Origin: DATBGS01 sp036557885
GTDB lineage: Bacteria; Chloroflexota; Ktedonobacteria; Ktedonobacterales; DATBGS01
Assembly: GCA_036557885.1 (NCBI GenBank)
Contig: DATBGS010000178.1
Coordinates: 1 to 40,650, forward strand
Length of the DNA stretch: 40,650 bases
Reading direction: 5' to 3'
Part shown: positions 24,697-34,161 of the stretch, one piece after another
Layout: the number at the start of each line of letters is the position of its first letter
Numbering within the stretch: the stretch's first letter is position 1
Notes under the pieces: generated by a model
Told to the model about the DNA's origin: nothing
What the model saw: only the letters and a program-made list of their open reading frames with translations
Database searches by the model: none
Made by a program: the position numbers and the translations under genes

Positions 24697-25983
24697 TTAC
24701 CAGGTCTTATCGGTTAAACGACGGGTCTTCTGAGCCGCCGCTTTGAGGTTATCCGCGCCCACCGTCGCTTTGGGCGCTCCAGCCGAAATCTGTTCCAATA
24801 CCGCCCGTGTTTGCGGGTCCAGCATTGCCAGAATATGTGGAGAGAGCCTGCTGGTGACACGCCCCGTTCGGTGATATTCATCCAGCGCAGTTTTCACCAG
24901 GCGATACGCCGTCGCCCGGTCTGCTATCTGCATCACCTGCGCATCGGTTGCCTCTGTCTCTTTTGGGTCAACCACCGCCTCAATAACCGCATCCGTCGCC
25001 AGACGTCCAGCAGCCGCCTGCTGCTCTGGCAAATCGTAGGTCAGCTCCGCGTGCGCCAGCCAGACGCGCCCCGGCTGAGCCAGCGCCAGCCCCAGGTCCA
25101 ACAGAAACATCTGTGGCGGCCCCTGCTCAATTTCTCCCAGCGCAAGCTCCACACGCGGGCGGGCCGCTGGCGCTGGCTCATCCAACAGCGCCATCTGCGG
25201 GGCCGCACGCATCACCCGCCGCACCTCCACGCCCGGAGCCAGATCAACCGTGAGCACCGCGTCACGCGCCACCACCGCCATTGCTCGCAGCACCTGCTGG
25301 CGAAAGGCGTCCAGCACTTCGGCTGATCTGGGCAAGAAGACCGCTGGCTCTCCGCCGCTCAGTTCGCCAATCTCATCCAAAAATTGCTCGTCCCATTCCG
25401 CTCCCACACCAAACGGGTACAGGGGAATCCCCAGGCGGCGTGCCTCCTGCGCGTGGCGCTGGCACGTCTTCTCATTCGCCGTATGCCCATCCGTTAATAC
25501 AATCATCCGCGTCACGGCCTGCATTGCCTGCCCCTTGCGCAGTTCCGCCAGGCCATACTCAATGCCCTGCCCCATCTGCGTGCCCCCTCTGGCCTCCAGA
25601 GGAGCCAGGATAGCTTGTAAGGCTGCGGCATTGGTCACTCGCTGCGCCTGAATGACCACAGACGCATGATCAGAAAACGCCACCACCGAAACAACATCCT
25701 GCTGGGCCATCTGCCCAATGAGTGTTTGAACCGCCACCTTCACCGCTTCCAGTTTGCCATCGTGCTTCATCGAGGCCGAGGTATCCAGCACAAAACACAG
25801 GTTGACCGGCAGCCGCCTCTGAGGTTGCGCGCTTGCCGCCTGCACACTCACCAGCAAATAGGCCCGCTGCTGCTCAGGTGACACCAGCATACGCGGGCGA
25901 CCGACCCGACTGTGCAGACTGATCGCTGGTGGTGTTGCCCCCGCGTTCCCAGTATTTGGATTTCCTGTTTGCCCGCCAAACAT
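24697..25983 (-). CDS. von Willebrand factor A domain protein 1
   Basis: 428 residues; ATG at 25983 with GGGAGGA six bases upstream. The vWA domain (about 58-230) has a complete metal-dependent adhesion site: DTSASM (Asp67, Ser69, Ser71), the Thr in GGTQM, and the Asp in LTDGH. No signal peptide or membrane segment is present, so it is probably intracellular. The C-terminal half is a beta-rich region followed by a helical segment with ATAYRLVKTALDEYHRTGR, and it ends in a KTRRLTD motif also found in the next gene. It begins 15 bases after the second vWA gene, so both are in one operon divergent from the EccC-like gene. Confidence 0.9.
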   Translation of the reverse strand: MFGGQTGNPNTGNAGATPPAISLHSRVGRPRMLVSPEQQRAYLLVSVQAASAQPQRRLPVNLCFVLDTSASMKHDGKLEAVKVAVQTLIGQMAQQDVVSVVAFSDHASVVIQAQRVTNAAALQAILAPLEARGGTQMGQGIEYGLAELRKGQAMQAVTRMIVLTDGHTANEKTCQRHAQEARRLGIPLYPFGVGAEWDEQFLDEIGELSGGEPAVFLPRSAEVLDAFRQQVLRAMAVVARDAVLTVDLAPGVEVRRVMRAAPQMALLDEPAPAARPRVELALGEIEQGPPQMFLLDLGLALAQPGRVWLAHAELTYDLPEQQAAAGRLATDAVIEAVVDPKETEATDAQVMQIADRATAYRLVKTALDEYHRTGRVTSRLSPHILAMLDPQTRAVLEQISAGAPKATVGADNLKAAAQKTRRLTDKTW

Positions 25984-25998
25984 GCTGCTTCCTCCCCG

Positions 25999-27294
25999 TC
26001 AAGTACCCTTTTTGGGCGAGCGGCCAGACGAGCCGCCATCTTTTCCGCTGGGCCTGGCCCCCTCAACATGCTCTGTCATACGCCTGGTGCGGGTATAGAT
26101 GCCTTTCATAATCACCGACGCCTGCTCAGCCGGAACCTTCCCCGCTGCCAGCCGATCCATCTCCTGGCGCGTCTGCTCATCCAGCAAGGCCGACACATCC
26201 TGCCCCATCCGCACGGTTGTTCGTCCGGTGCGCTGGTACTCATCCAGTGCCTGACGCACCAACCGCTGCGCATTAGCGCGCTGCGCAAACCCCATCACCA
26301 TCTCGTTGACTGCATTGGCCTGCGCGGGATCGTTCACAAATGTCACCGCCAGATCGCGCCGCACCCGTTCGCCCTTGATGCCCTGCAACGGAATATCATA
26401 GGCAGCTTCTAGCTGTGCCAGCCGAAACTGCCCCGCCGCGCGCGGCTCAATCAACAGTTCAAATAAGACGCCATAGGTAGCGTTGCGCTCCAGATCACCC
26501 AGCGATACTTCCGCTGTAGAGCCATGCAGCACCGCCTCACCCAGATCGTCCAGAATCGGCAGCACCCGTACTGCGCGGCGCACCAGCACGCCGCGCGGCA
26601 GGCGCAGCGTCAATACCGTATTGCGCACCGCAACGGCAGCCGCTCCGCTGGCCTGCTCCTGAAAGACCCGCAAGACATCCGACGGCTGCTGGATAAACTC
26701 AGCGGGTCTGCCGCCGCTGCGCTGCCCAATCTCGTCCAGCAGCGCCTCATCCACATTCCCTCCCAGGCCTAGCGCGTGGATGCTCACGCCCCACGCCCGC
26801 GCCTGCTCAGCCAGCTCGCGACACTCGGCCTCATCCCCGGAGGTGCGCCCATCGGTCAGCACCACCATCCGGCTGACCACATCCGGGCGCATATTGCGGC
26901 TCACCTCATACAGCCCACCGCGCAAGCCCTCGGACATCTTGGTCCCGCCCCAGGCGCGCATCCCGTCCACCGCTGCTTTGATAGCCGCCTTATTGCTCAC
27001 TTGCTGGGCTGGGACAATCACATCGGCCTTGCCCTTAAAAGACACCACCGCCAGATAATCATGTGGCGTGAGGGTATCTATCAACAACCCAACCGCATCC
27101 TTCACCGCTTGAAGGCTGGCGCCCCGCATAGAAAACGAGCGGTCCAACACCAGCACAAAATTCAGTGGAAAGCGCAACTGCTGGAGCACATCACCAGCGC
27201 GCAGCAGCGCCAGCACCGATGTCGCCTGCCCCTGCTGTGATGCAACCAGCATAGGTCGGGCCAGATGGCCTTCCACCAAGACTTCGCCAGCCAT
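25999..27294 (-). CDS. von Willebrand factor A domain protein 2
   Basis: 431 residues, a paralogue of the neighbouring vWA gene with the same layout. The adhesion site is DRSFSM (Asp51, Ser53, Ser55), GGTKM and LTDGRTS. The C-terminal half repeats the helical QRLVRQALDEYQRTGR segment and the RTRRMTE motif, then adds a basic, Gly/Ser-rich tail. ATG at 27294 has AAGGAG upstream. It is the first gene of the two-gene operon, read from the promoter at 27420-27448, and it diverges from the EccC-like ATPase. A role in building or regulating that machine is inferred from position. Confidence 0.9.
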   Translation of the reverse strand: MAGEVLVEGHLARPMLVASQQGQATSVLALLRAGDVLQQLRFPLNFVLVLDRSFSMRGASLQAVKDAVGLLIDTLTPHDYLAVVSFKGKADVIVPAQQVSNKAAIKAAVDGMRAWGGTKMSEGLRGGLYEVSRNMRPDVVSRMVVLTDGRTSGDEAECRELAEQARAWGVSIHALGLGGNVDEALLDEIGQRSGGRPAEFIQQPSDVLRVFQEQASGAAAVAVRNTVLTLRLPRGVLVRRAVRVLPILDDLGEAVLHGSTAEVSLGDLERNATYGVLFELLIEPRAAGQFRLAQLEAAYDIPLQGIKGERVRRDLAVTFVNDPAQANAVNEMVMGFAQRANAQRLVRQALDEYQRTGRTTVRMGQDVSALLDEQTRQEMDRLAAGKVPAEQASVIMKGIYTRTRRMTEHVEGARPSGKDGGSSGRSPKKGT

Positions 27295-27419
27295 GCCTCT
27301 CCACTCCTTTTAAACATGTCTACAAGAAAAAACCATGCGCCTTCTGCTCTTTTGGCATCCCCTCTGATGGGCTTGAGATGCTCGTCTTTCGCCACCTTGT
27401 CGGGAGAAAACTCTCTTTC

Positions 27420-27448
27420 AGTATATGAGATAGGGAAAATGCCAGCAA
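27420..27448 (-). promoter_or_regulatory. Promoter of the vWA operon
   Basis: On the minus strand: TTGCTG (27448-27443), 17-base spacer, TATACT (27425-27420). Confidence 0.55.
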
Positions 27449-27520
27449 GCCAAAATTTGTGAATAACCCCACAATCTCTGCTAACCTGACTAATAGACGC
27501 CTGAAAAGTGCTGTAAACCC

Positions 27521-27549
27521 TTGACGATACCGCCATCATATGGAACAAT
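27521..27549 (+). promoter_or_regulatory. Candidate promoter of the EccC-like gene
   Basis: TTGACG (27521-27526), 17-base spacer, AACAAT (27544-27549, 4/6 match). The leader would be about 120 bases and ends with AGAGGA before the ATG at 27680. Confidence 0.45.
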
Positions 27550-27679
27550 AGGCAGGCAGATGTGAAAACAACTACGCTGGTAAAAAAATAGCTCTGTTCC
27601 GGCTCTGCGCTGTCGAAGGGAGGATACGGCGCGAATCCAAACGTTTTTTTCTTCTTTCTGAAGAGGATGCGCCACCACT

Positions 27680-30600
27680 ATGCAGCAGACACGCACCATC
27701 GTTACGACCATTAGAGACCGCTCAGAGCGTGTCTCTCATGATCTCCAGCTTCCAGGAGATCTCTCTATTTCACAACTACTCCCTCAACTGATCAAAACTT
27801 TAGGGCTACCTCCGCAGGATAACGCAGGCCATCTCTATCCCTACGCCCTGATGCTGCGCGATAACCGCTTTATTTTACCTGCTGACCAGAGCTTGATTTC
27901 ATTGGGTGTCAGTTCCGGGCGCATCTTGCTGCTGGTCTTGCCAACGCCAGACGAGCGGCTGTATTCAGCAAAAGTCGGCAGCGCGGTGGGAGCAGCGCCA
28001 GCAGCCTCCGCTATTGGCCCGCAGCAAAACGGCGCCAATAGCAGCGCATCCGTTGGCATCACCTTTAACCGACCACCACGTATCCGCGTCCATCTGCCTA
28101 GCGAAGAGATCGAGCTTCCCGATCCGCCCAAGCCACCGCAAGAAGAACTGCGCCTGGACCCCTTTACCCTGCTGGTGCCTCTCGTGACTTTTGGCATCAT
28201 TGTCGTGCTCTTTCTGGTAGTAATCCCCAGAATAGCGCCGCAGCAAGTCAATAACCCCGTATTCCTGTTTACCCTGGGCGTCTTTGCCGTTGTCAACCCA
28301 TCGGCTGGCATCTTGAGTTTCTTTTTTGAGCGGCGCAGGATACGCAAAGGCTGGAAAGTACAACAGGAAGACTATCGCGGCGCGCTCAAAAAGTATCGCA
28401 CCAAACTGGAAACCCTGCGCATCGAGCAGCACCGCGCCCGCCGGGCCACTTCGCCCAGCGTCAGCAAGCTGAAAGAACTGATTGACGAACGTATTCATCT
28501 CTGGGAACGTCGCCCGGATGATGATGATTTCCTGCACCTGCGCGTCGGCAAAACATCGCTGCCTTCCACCGTCAAAGTGCTCGCTCCTTCAGCCAAGAAC
28601 GCCACCGACCTGCAAGAGGAAGCCGAGCAACTGGCGCAAGAGTTTGCCACCGTTGCCGACGTGCCGCTTACGCTGCCCATCCCGCAGCTAGGCTCGGTAG
28701 GAGTAGCTGGCGCGCGTGGCCCGGTTGTGGACTTCGCCCGCTCCCTGATCTGCCATCTGGCGATACACCACTCTCCCGATGAAGTGCGCGTCGTCGGAAT
28801 TTATCCTCCCACGCAAAGCCGCGAATGGGAATGGCTCAAGTGGCTCCCCCATACCAACCACTTCAAGGCGGGCAACCAGAACCGCATGCTGGCCTTCACC
28901 GATGAGCAAACCAGAGCGCTGCTCAACGATGTCACCGAAGAAGTCAGTCGGCGCGAAGCCAGACAAGCGGAAGAAAAAGAGGGCAAGGAAAAATCCGAAC
29001 CGGTGCTCCCCTTTGTCCTGTTGCTGATTGACGACTATAACCGCGTACGCGATAACGTTGGCCTTTCCAGGGTGCTGCGCAATGGCCGCGACTTCAACAT
29101 TGCCGCTATCGTCCTGGTAGAAAGCCGCCAGGATATTCCCGGCGACTGCGGGGCCATCCTGGAAGTGCTCTCCTACGAGCAGCTTGTCTACTCTGTCGCC
29201 GGGGCAGACGGCCAGGTCAAGAGCGACATCGTGCCCGACCGCATTGACTGGGGGACCAGCGATCTGCTCGCGCGTAGCCTTGCGCCCATCCAGGTACGCG
29301 GCTCCCAAGGGCCAGGCAACATCAGCACCAGCGTGCGCCTGATAGACCTGCTCAAGCTGGAGGCCGCCGACAAGTTCGACCCGCTGGCCTGGTGGAACCG
29401 TCAAGGAGGCCCGGCCTTTGGCCGCCTCAATGTGCCGATTGGCGAGAAGAGTGGAGGGGTGCTCTACCTCAATCTCCACAACAAAGAACACGGACCACAC
29501 GGTCTGGTTGCTGGCACCACCGGCTCCGGCAAAAGCGTGCTCTTGCAATCGTTGGTGGCAGCGCTTGCCATCACCCATCACCCACATCTGATGAACTTTG
29601 TGCTGGTAGACTTCAAAGGCGGCAGCGCCTTTAAGGATTTTGAGAACATCCCACATACCGTTGGCATGGTCAGCGACCTGCATGGCCGCCTGGCAGAACG
29701 CGCGCTGATTGCCCTCAAGAGCGAACTCAAACGGCGCGAACAGATTTTGCACGAGGCCAACGTCACCGACATTGACCAATACCAGGAGGTGCGCGCCCGC
29801 GACCCCAAACGCGGCCTGGCCCCCTTGCCAAGCTTGCTGATCGTCATTGACGAATTTGCCGAGCTTGCCAAAGAGTTGCCCACCTTTATGGGTGGCCTGA
29901 TCAGCGTCGTGCAAAAAGGCCGCAGCCTGGGCGTCCATCTCATCCTGGCAACCCAGCGTCCGTCAGGCGTCGTCAGCGCCAACATCTCGGCCAACGTCAA
30001 ATTCCGCATCAGCCTGCGCGTGGCCTCGCTGGATGACAGCCGCGAAATGCTGGGCCGCGCCGATGCCGCGCTGCTGCCGCATAACCTGCCTGGGCGCGGC
30101 TTCTTCCAGGTCGGCGCGGAAATCTTTGAACAGTTCCAGGCGGCCAGCGTCGCCAGTCCCTTCCGGCCAGCGCAGCCCCGCGAAGCACGCCAGCAGGCGC
30201 AGATTGCCGAACTCACCCGCGCCGGACATGTCCATGATCTCAGCAAGAGCCGCAAGGCAGCCGATGCGCGAGGAGCCATAGATGATCGCAGCGAATTGCA
30301 GGTGCTGATGGGCCTGATGGAACCCTACACCGAACAATTCAGCAGCGCACTCTTCCGCCCCTGGCCCGACCCGCTGCCAGACAACCTTCCGCTGCCCTCC
30401 TTGTTCCAGCAAGTCGGCAAAGCCTCGCTGGATGGCGCCCGCTGGGAAGGGCGCCCAGCCTTTGGCTGGCTCAACGCCCCCATCGGCATGCTCGACCTGC
30501 CCGCTGACCAGAAGCAGGAAGTCTTCATGCTCGATCTGCTCCGCCAGGGCGGGCACCTGATGATTGCTGGCTCGGCTGGCTCTGGCAAGAGCTTCCTGCT

Positions 30601-32092
30601 GCGCACCATCATCACAGCCCTGGCGCTCTCGCACTCGCCCAGCGATCTGAACATGTACCTGATTGACTTTGGCGGGCAGATGCTGCGCCCCTTTGAAAAG
30701 ATGCCCCATGTGGGCGGCGTCTTCACCTCGGCAGACTCAGAGCGTATCCGCCGCTTGTTCCGCAAGCTCAAGGGCATCATCGAGGAGCGCAAGCAACTCT
30801 TCCGCGAACTGCGGGTAGATAGCTTCATGGCGTATCATAATCGGGCCAACAACAACAATCAGCCACCGCCGCCCCTGCCAGCCATTGTGGTGATCCTGGA
30901 CAAATTTGCCGAGTTCCGCGCCGTCCATGAACAGGACTTCCCGGATATGCTCACTTTCTCCCGCGATGGACGCGCCTACGGTGTTCATCTCATCATCTCG
31001 ACTGACCGGCCAGGCGTCGTTCCCAGCAACCTGGCTGGCAACCTGGAAATGCGCTATGCCCTGCGCCTGGCTGACCCTTCCGATTCCACCTGGGTGCTGG
31101 GCAAAACGGACGCCGCCACGCTGGACCCGGCTACGCCTGGTCGTGGGCTGCGCCGCGCGCGAGGGATTGATGAGTTCCAAACGGCCCTGCCCGTTGTGGG
31201 CGACAGCGACGAAGAACAAGGCAGGCAGATTGAAGCGCTCGCGACACGTATGGCGCAGGCCGCCAGAGGCGTGCGCGCCGATCCCATCCAATTGCTGCCC
31301 GAATACATCTCGCTGCCCGATCTGATCACCCAGGCCGCCAACAGCCAGCAGCCCGCCAAAGCTGAAGGGCTGCGCGTGCCATTGGGGATAGATGACCTGA
31401 CCCTCCGCCCGGTCTGGGGCGAACTCCACCCCGATGCCCAGCATTTCCTGATTGCAGGAGCCGCTGGCACGGGCAAAACAGCCCTTCTGCGCACCTGGAT
31501 ACTTGGGCTGGCGCAGCGCTATGCCCCAACGGATGTACAACTCTATGTGGTGGACTTCCGGCGCACGTTGCGCAGCCTCAGCAGGCTGCCACACGTCAAA
31601 GGCTTTGCCGACAACGAACCGCGCCTGAACGATCTGATGGAGGGGCTGAAGAAGGAGTTGCTGGAGCGCCAGCAGCGCATGAGCAGCGGCGTCACCTCCA
31701 AGACCCCACTTGTGCCAATTGTGCTTATCCTTGATGACTACGAACTCATCACCGCGTTGCCCAAGAACCCCGGCAACGAACTCAAGGATGTGGTGCGCCA
31801 GGCGCGAGACATCGGCCTGCACGCGATTATCGCTGGCAGCATCGCCGACCTGGGTCGCGGCTTTGACCCACTGGCCCAACAAGCCAAGGCAGGGCGCTCT
31901 GGCATCGTCCTGGGCGGCGACCCCCAGGATGCGGCCATCCTGGGCGTGCGCATCGTAGACCTGCCCCCTGGGCGCGGCTTCTTTGTCCAGCGCAACAGCC
32001 GCAACCTGATGCAAGCTGCCTTCCTTGAGCCAGAGGCCGTCGCCGTCTGGATGGCCCAGATTCGCGGGAGTGGCGTCAGTATCAAGGGATGA
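27680..32092 (+). CDS. EccC/EssC-like FtsK/SpoIIIE ATPase with N-terminal ubiquitin-like domain
   Basis: 1470 residues. Residues 1 to about 88 look like the ubiquitin-like fold of YukD/EccD: two strands, a helix ending LIKTLGLP, then YALMLRDNRFILPADQSLISLGV and a final LLLVLP strand. Two membrane helices follow (about 163-185 and 192-212). Three tandem ATPase domains then have Walker A motifs GTTGSGKS (612), GSAGSGKS (964) and GAAGTGKT (1260), and Walker B acids at Asp724-Glu725, Asp1074 (followed by Lys) and Asp1352-Asp1353. This is the motor layout of type VII secretion. EssC normally carries two FHA domains and EccC no N-terminal domain, so the fusion is unusual. No WXG100 substrate gene is visible here. 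Confidence 0.9.
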   Translation: MQQTRTIVTTIRDRSERVSHDLQLPGDLSISQLLPQLIKTLGLPPQDNAGHLYPYALMLRDNRFILPADQSLISLGVSSGRILLLVLPTPDERLYSAKVGSAVGAAPAASAIGPQQNGANSSASVGITFNRPPRIRVHLPSEEIELPDPPKPPQEELRLDPFTLLVPLVTFGIIVVLFLVVIPRIAPQQVNNPVFLFTLGVFAVVNPSAGILSFFFERRRIRKGWKVQQEDYRGALKKYRTKLETLRIEQHRARRATSPSVSKLKELIDERIHLWERRPDDDDFLHLRVGKTSLPSTVKVLAPSAKNATDLQEEAEQLAQEFATVADVPLTLPIPQLGSVGVAGARGPVVDFARSLICHLAIHHSPDEVRVVGIYPPTQSREWEWLKWLPHTNHFKAGNQNRMLAFTDEQTRALLNDVTEEVSRREARQAEEKEGKEKSEPVLPFVLLLIDDYNRVRDNVGLSRVLRNGRDFNIAAIVLVESRQDIPGDCGAILEVLSYEQLVYSVAGADGQVKSDIVPDRIDWGTSDLLARSLAPIQVRGSQGPGNISTSVRLIDLLKLEAADKFDPLAWWNRQGGPAFGRLNVPIGEKSGGVLYLNLHNKEHGPHGLVAGTTGSGKSVLLQSLVAALAITHHPHLMNFVLVDFKGGSAFKDFENIPHTVGMVSDLHGRLAERALIALKSELKRREQILHEANVTDIDQYQEVRARDPKRGLAPLPSLLIVIDEFAELAKELPTFMGGLISVVQKGRSLGVHLILATQRPSGVVSANISANVKFRISLRVASLDDSREMLGRADAALLPHNLPGRGFFQVGAEIFEQFQAASVASPFRPAQPREARQQAQIAELTRAGHVHDLSKSRKAADARGAIDDRSELQVLMGLMEPYTEQFSSALFRPWPDPLPDNLPLPSLFQQVGKASLDGARWEGRPAFGWLNAPIGMLDLPADQKQEVFMLDLLRQGGHLMIAGSAGSGKSFLLRTIITALALSHSPSDLNMYLIDFGGQMLRPFEKMPHVGGVFTSADSERIRRLFRKLKGIIEERKQLFRELRVDSFMAYHNRANNNNQPPPPLPAIVVILDKFAEFRAVHEQDFPDMLTFSRDGRAYGVHLIISTDRPGVVPSNLAGNLEMRYALRLADPSDSTWVLGKTDAATLDPATPGRGLRRARGIDEFQTALPVVGDSDEEQGRQIEALATRMAQAARGVRADPIQLLPEYISLPDLITQAANSQQPAKAEGLRVPLGIDDLTLRPVWGELHPDAQHFLIAGAAGTGKTALLRTWILGLAQRYAPTDVQLYVVDFRRTLRSLSRLPHVKGFADNEPRLNDLMEGLKKELLERQQRMSSGVTSKTPLVPIVLILDDYELITALPKNPGNELKDVVRQARDIGLHAIIAGSIADLGRGFDPLAQQAKAGRSGIVLGGDPQDAAILGVRIVDLPPGRGFFVQRNSRNLMQAAFLEPEAVAVWMAQIRGSGVSIKG

Positions 32093-32125
32093 GTAAGGAG
32101 GAAGCCCTGCGGAGCGGATACAGGT

Positions 32126-33430
32126 ATGCACATCGTCGAATTGATCAAACACAAACGCGATGGCCGCGAACTGAGCAGCGGGGAGATCGCCTGGCTGGTG
32201 GAAGGATTCACCAGCGGCGATCTCCCCGATTACCAGGTTTCCGCGCTGCTGATGGCAATCGTCTGGCGCGGCATGACCCCACGCGAAACCGTAGACCTGA
32301 CCCTGGCAATGGCGCGCTCTGGCGAGCAGCTTGAGGCCAGAAACAGCATCTTCCCTGTCGTGGATAAGCACAGCACCGGAGGCGTTGGCGACAAAGTGAC
32401 GCTGGCCGTCGCGCCCCTGGTGGCCGCCTGCGGCCTGCCGGTGGCAAAAATGACCGGGCGCGGCCTGGGCCATACCGGAGGCACCGTAGACAAGCTGGAA
32501 TCTATCAGCCACTTTCGCTCCGCCCTTTCGCGCGAAGAATTCTGGGCGATTCTACGGGCGCACCAACTGGTGCTGGCCGGGCAATCAAACGACCTGGCGC
32601 CAGCCGATGGCAAGATGTACGCCCTGCGCGACGTGACCGGCACGGTTGAAAGCATCCCTTTGATTGCCGCCAGCATCATGAGCAAAAAATTGGCGGTGGG
32701 CGCCTCGCATCTCCTGCTGGACGTGAAAGTGGGCGCGGGCGCCTTTATGAAAACGCTGGACGACGCCCAGGCACTGGCCCAAACGATGGTGGACATCGGC
32801 GCACGGGCTGGCGTCAAAACCGCCGCCGTCATCACCGCGATGGAGCAACCCCTGGGCCGCGCGGTGGGCAACGCCCTGGAGCTAAAAGAGGCTATCGCCA
32901 TCCTTCAGGGCAGCGGGCCAGCCGACGTGACCACCCTCTGCCATCACGAAGCCACGCGTCTGCTGGAGATGACCGGCATTGCCAGAAGCAGCGCCGAGGC
33001 CGAGGCCAGAGTGCAGGCCGCAATTGGGAGCGGCGCCGCCCTGGAAAAACTGGCCGCCGTCGTTGCCGCCCAGGAAGGCGATGCCCGCCAGGTTATGGAG
33101 CCGTCCCGGTTGCCAGAAGCCCCGCTCAAGCTCCCGCTGGCGGCGCCGCGCGCAGGCTATATTGCCGCAATCCAGGCCGAGCAGATCGGCCTCGCCAGCA
33201 TGAAGCTGGGCGCCGGGCGCTTCAAAAAAGGCGAGCCGATAGACCACGCCACCGGCCTGCTGCTGCTGGCAAAAGTAGGCGACCACGTAGAGCAAGGGCA
33301 ACCGCTGCTCGAAATTCACGCCCGCACCGAGGCGCAGGCCGCCTCCATCCAGGCAGAGTTGCTCAGCAGCTACAGTTGGAGCGAAACGCCTGCGACATCC
33401 GGGCCACTGATCTACGCCGAAGTAGCATAA
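32126..33430 (+). CDS. Pyrimidine-nucleoside (thymidine) phosphorylase
   Basis: Splits pyrimidine nucleosides with phosphate into base and (deoxy)ribose 1-phosphate, in nucleoside salvage. 434 residues, the normal length. The phosphate-binding KHSTGGVGDK is at 81-90 and the family signature GRGLGHTGGTVDKLE at about 112-126; the C-terminal half has the biotinyl-like AGYIAAIQAEQIG fold. Uridine/thymidine-type Pdp and thymidine-specific DeoA are not separable by eye. It begins 33 bases after the EccC-like gene and may be read through from it, though the functions look unrelated. The stop overlaps a terminator-like hairpin. Confidence 0.95.
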   Translation: MHIVELIKHKRDGRELSSGEIAWLVEGFTSGDLPDYQVSALLMAIVWRGMTPRETVDLTLAMARSGEQLEARNSIFPVVDKHSTGGVGDKVTLAVAPLVAACGLPVAKMTGRGLGHTGGTVDKLESISHFRSALSREEFWAILRAHQLVLAGQSNDLAPADGKMYALRDVTGTVESIPLIAASIMSKKLAVGASHLLLDVKVGAGAFMKTLDDAQALAQTMVDIGARAGVKTAAVITAMEQPLGRAVGNALELKEAIAILQGSGPADVTTLCHHEATRLLEMTGIARSSAEAEARVQAAIGSGAALEKLAAVVAAQEGDARQVMEPSRLPEAPLKLPLAAPRAGYIAAIQAEQIGLASMKLGAGRFKKGEPIDHATGLLLLAKVGDHVEQGQPLLEIHARTEAQAASIQAELLSSYSWSETPATSGPLIYAEVA

Positions 33431-33456
33431 GCGCGCTTTTTTGTGTTATGCTTTTG
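33424..33456 (+). terminator. Terminator-like hairpin after the nucleoside phosphorylase gene
   Basis: AGCATAA (33424-33430) pairs with TTATGCT (33446-33452), followed by TTT. The loop itself contains a run of six T. The stop codon is part of the stem. Confidence 0.55.
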
Positions 33457-33477
33457 TCATGGGAGGGGCCACAAGCA

Positions 33478-33942
33478 ATGTCAGAGCGATCACCACAAGC
33501 CAAACCATCCGTCAAGGATAGCACTATTGCGCGCTTTAACATCCCTCAAGCACGAGTGATTGCCATGCAAGGCATCATCGTGGTGCTCCTCACCACACTC
33601 GCCTGCTTCCGTGTGGTGGCAATGGGGGTTTCAGTTCTGTGGTTGATACCACTGGCGCTCTTTCTCTATTTGCTGGTACTCTCGATTGATGTCTCCGTCG
33701 AGGTCACATCCACAGAGATTGGCATTCGCCCCTGGCTGGGACAACTGGCGCGTCTTTCCTGGCAGCGTCGCTTTCCGCTCTGGGCGCTGGTAGGCATCCA
33801 GCATCTGCGCTATGGCAGCCTGCGGTTGATCTTTATCTCCAGCGGACGGGAACAGCGTATCGTCCTCTGGAGTCTTGGCTTTCCCCCACGCCACATTCCT
33901 GCCTTGCTGCGGGCCATCCAGACCAACCGCGCCTCGCAATAA
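33478..33942 (+). CDS. Small membrane protein of unknown function
   Basis: 154 residues from the ATG at 33478, with GGGAGGGG upstream. Two adjacent hydrophobic segments (about 28-46 and 50-70) form a hairpin in the membrane. The remaining 80 residues alternate strands, with TSTEIGIRPWLG, LVGIQHLRYGSLRLIFIS and QRIVLWSLGFPP, a pattern like PH-domain-type (YdbT/YokE-style) membrane proteins. That likeness is loose. It lies alone between the nucleoside phosphorylase and alaS, with a 219-base gap before alaS. Confidence 0.65.
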   Translation: MSERSPQAKPSVKDSTIARFNIPQARVIAMQGIIVVLLTTLACFRVVAMGVSVLWLIPLALFLYLLVLSIDVSVEVTSTEIGIRPWLGQLARLSWQRRFPLWALVGIQHLRYGSLRLIFISSGREQRIVLWSLGFPPRHIPALLRAIQTNRASQ

Positions 33943-34161
33943 ACACGCCTGCGTTCTGCTGGCGGGTCTGGAGCAGCCATGCGCGTGACGCATCGGCCCC
34001 AAAGCATCATTACTGAGGCAAGCGGGCAAATATACTGATCATTGGCAGCGCGCTAGAGTGTGATGCTGGCAAGCTGCGCAGCAACCATGCCTGAACGATG
34101 TAACCCAACGTAATCCGACAGCCATCCTGCCAGCAAAACAGGCACCGAGGAGAGTTTACCT

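Noticed and set aside
28688..29938. A 416-codon antisense frame within the EccC-like gene, and a similar 345-codon one over ino1
   Set aside because: Both mirror strongly conserved sense genes and have no ribosome site or recognisable motif.
33943..34161. A T-box leader before alaS
   Set aside because: The gap lacks the GGGTGGNACCGCG T-box signature and a terminator stem.
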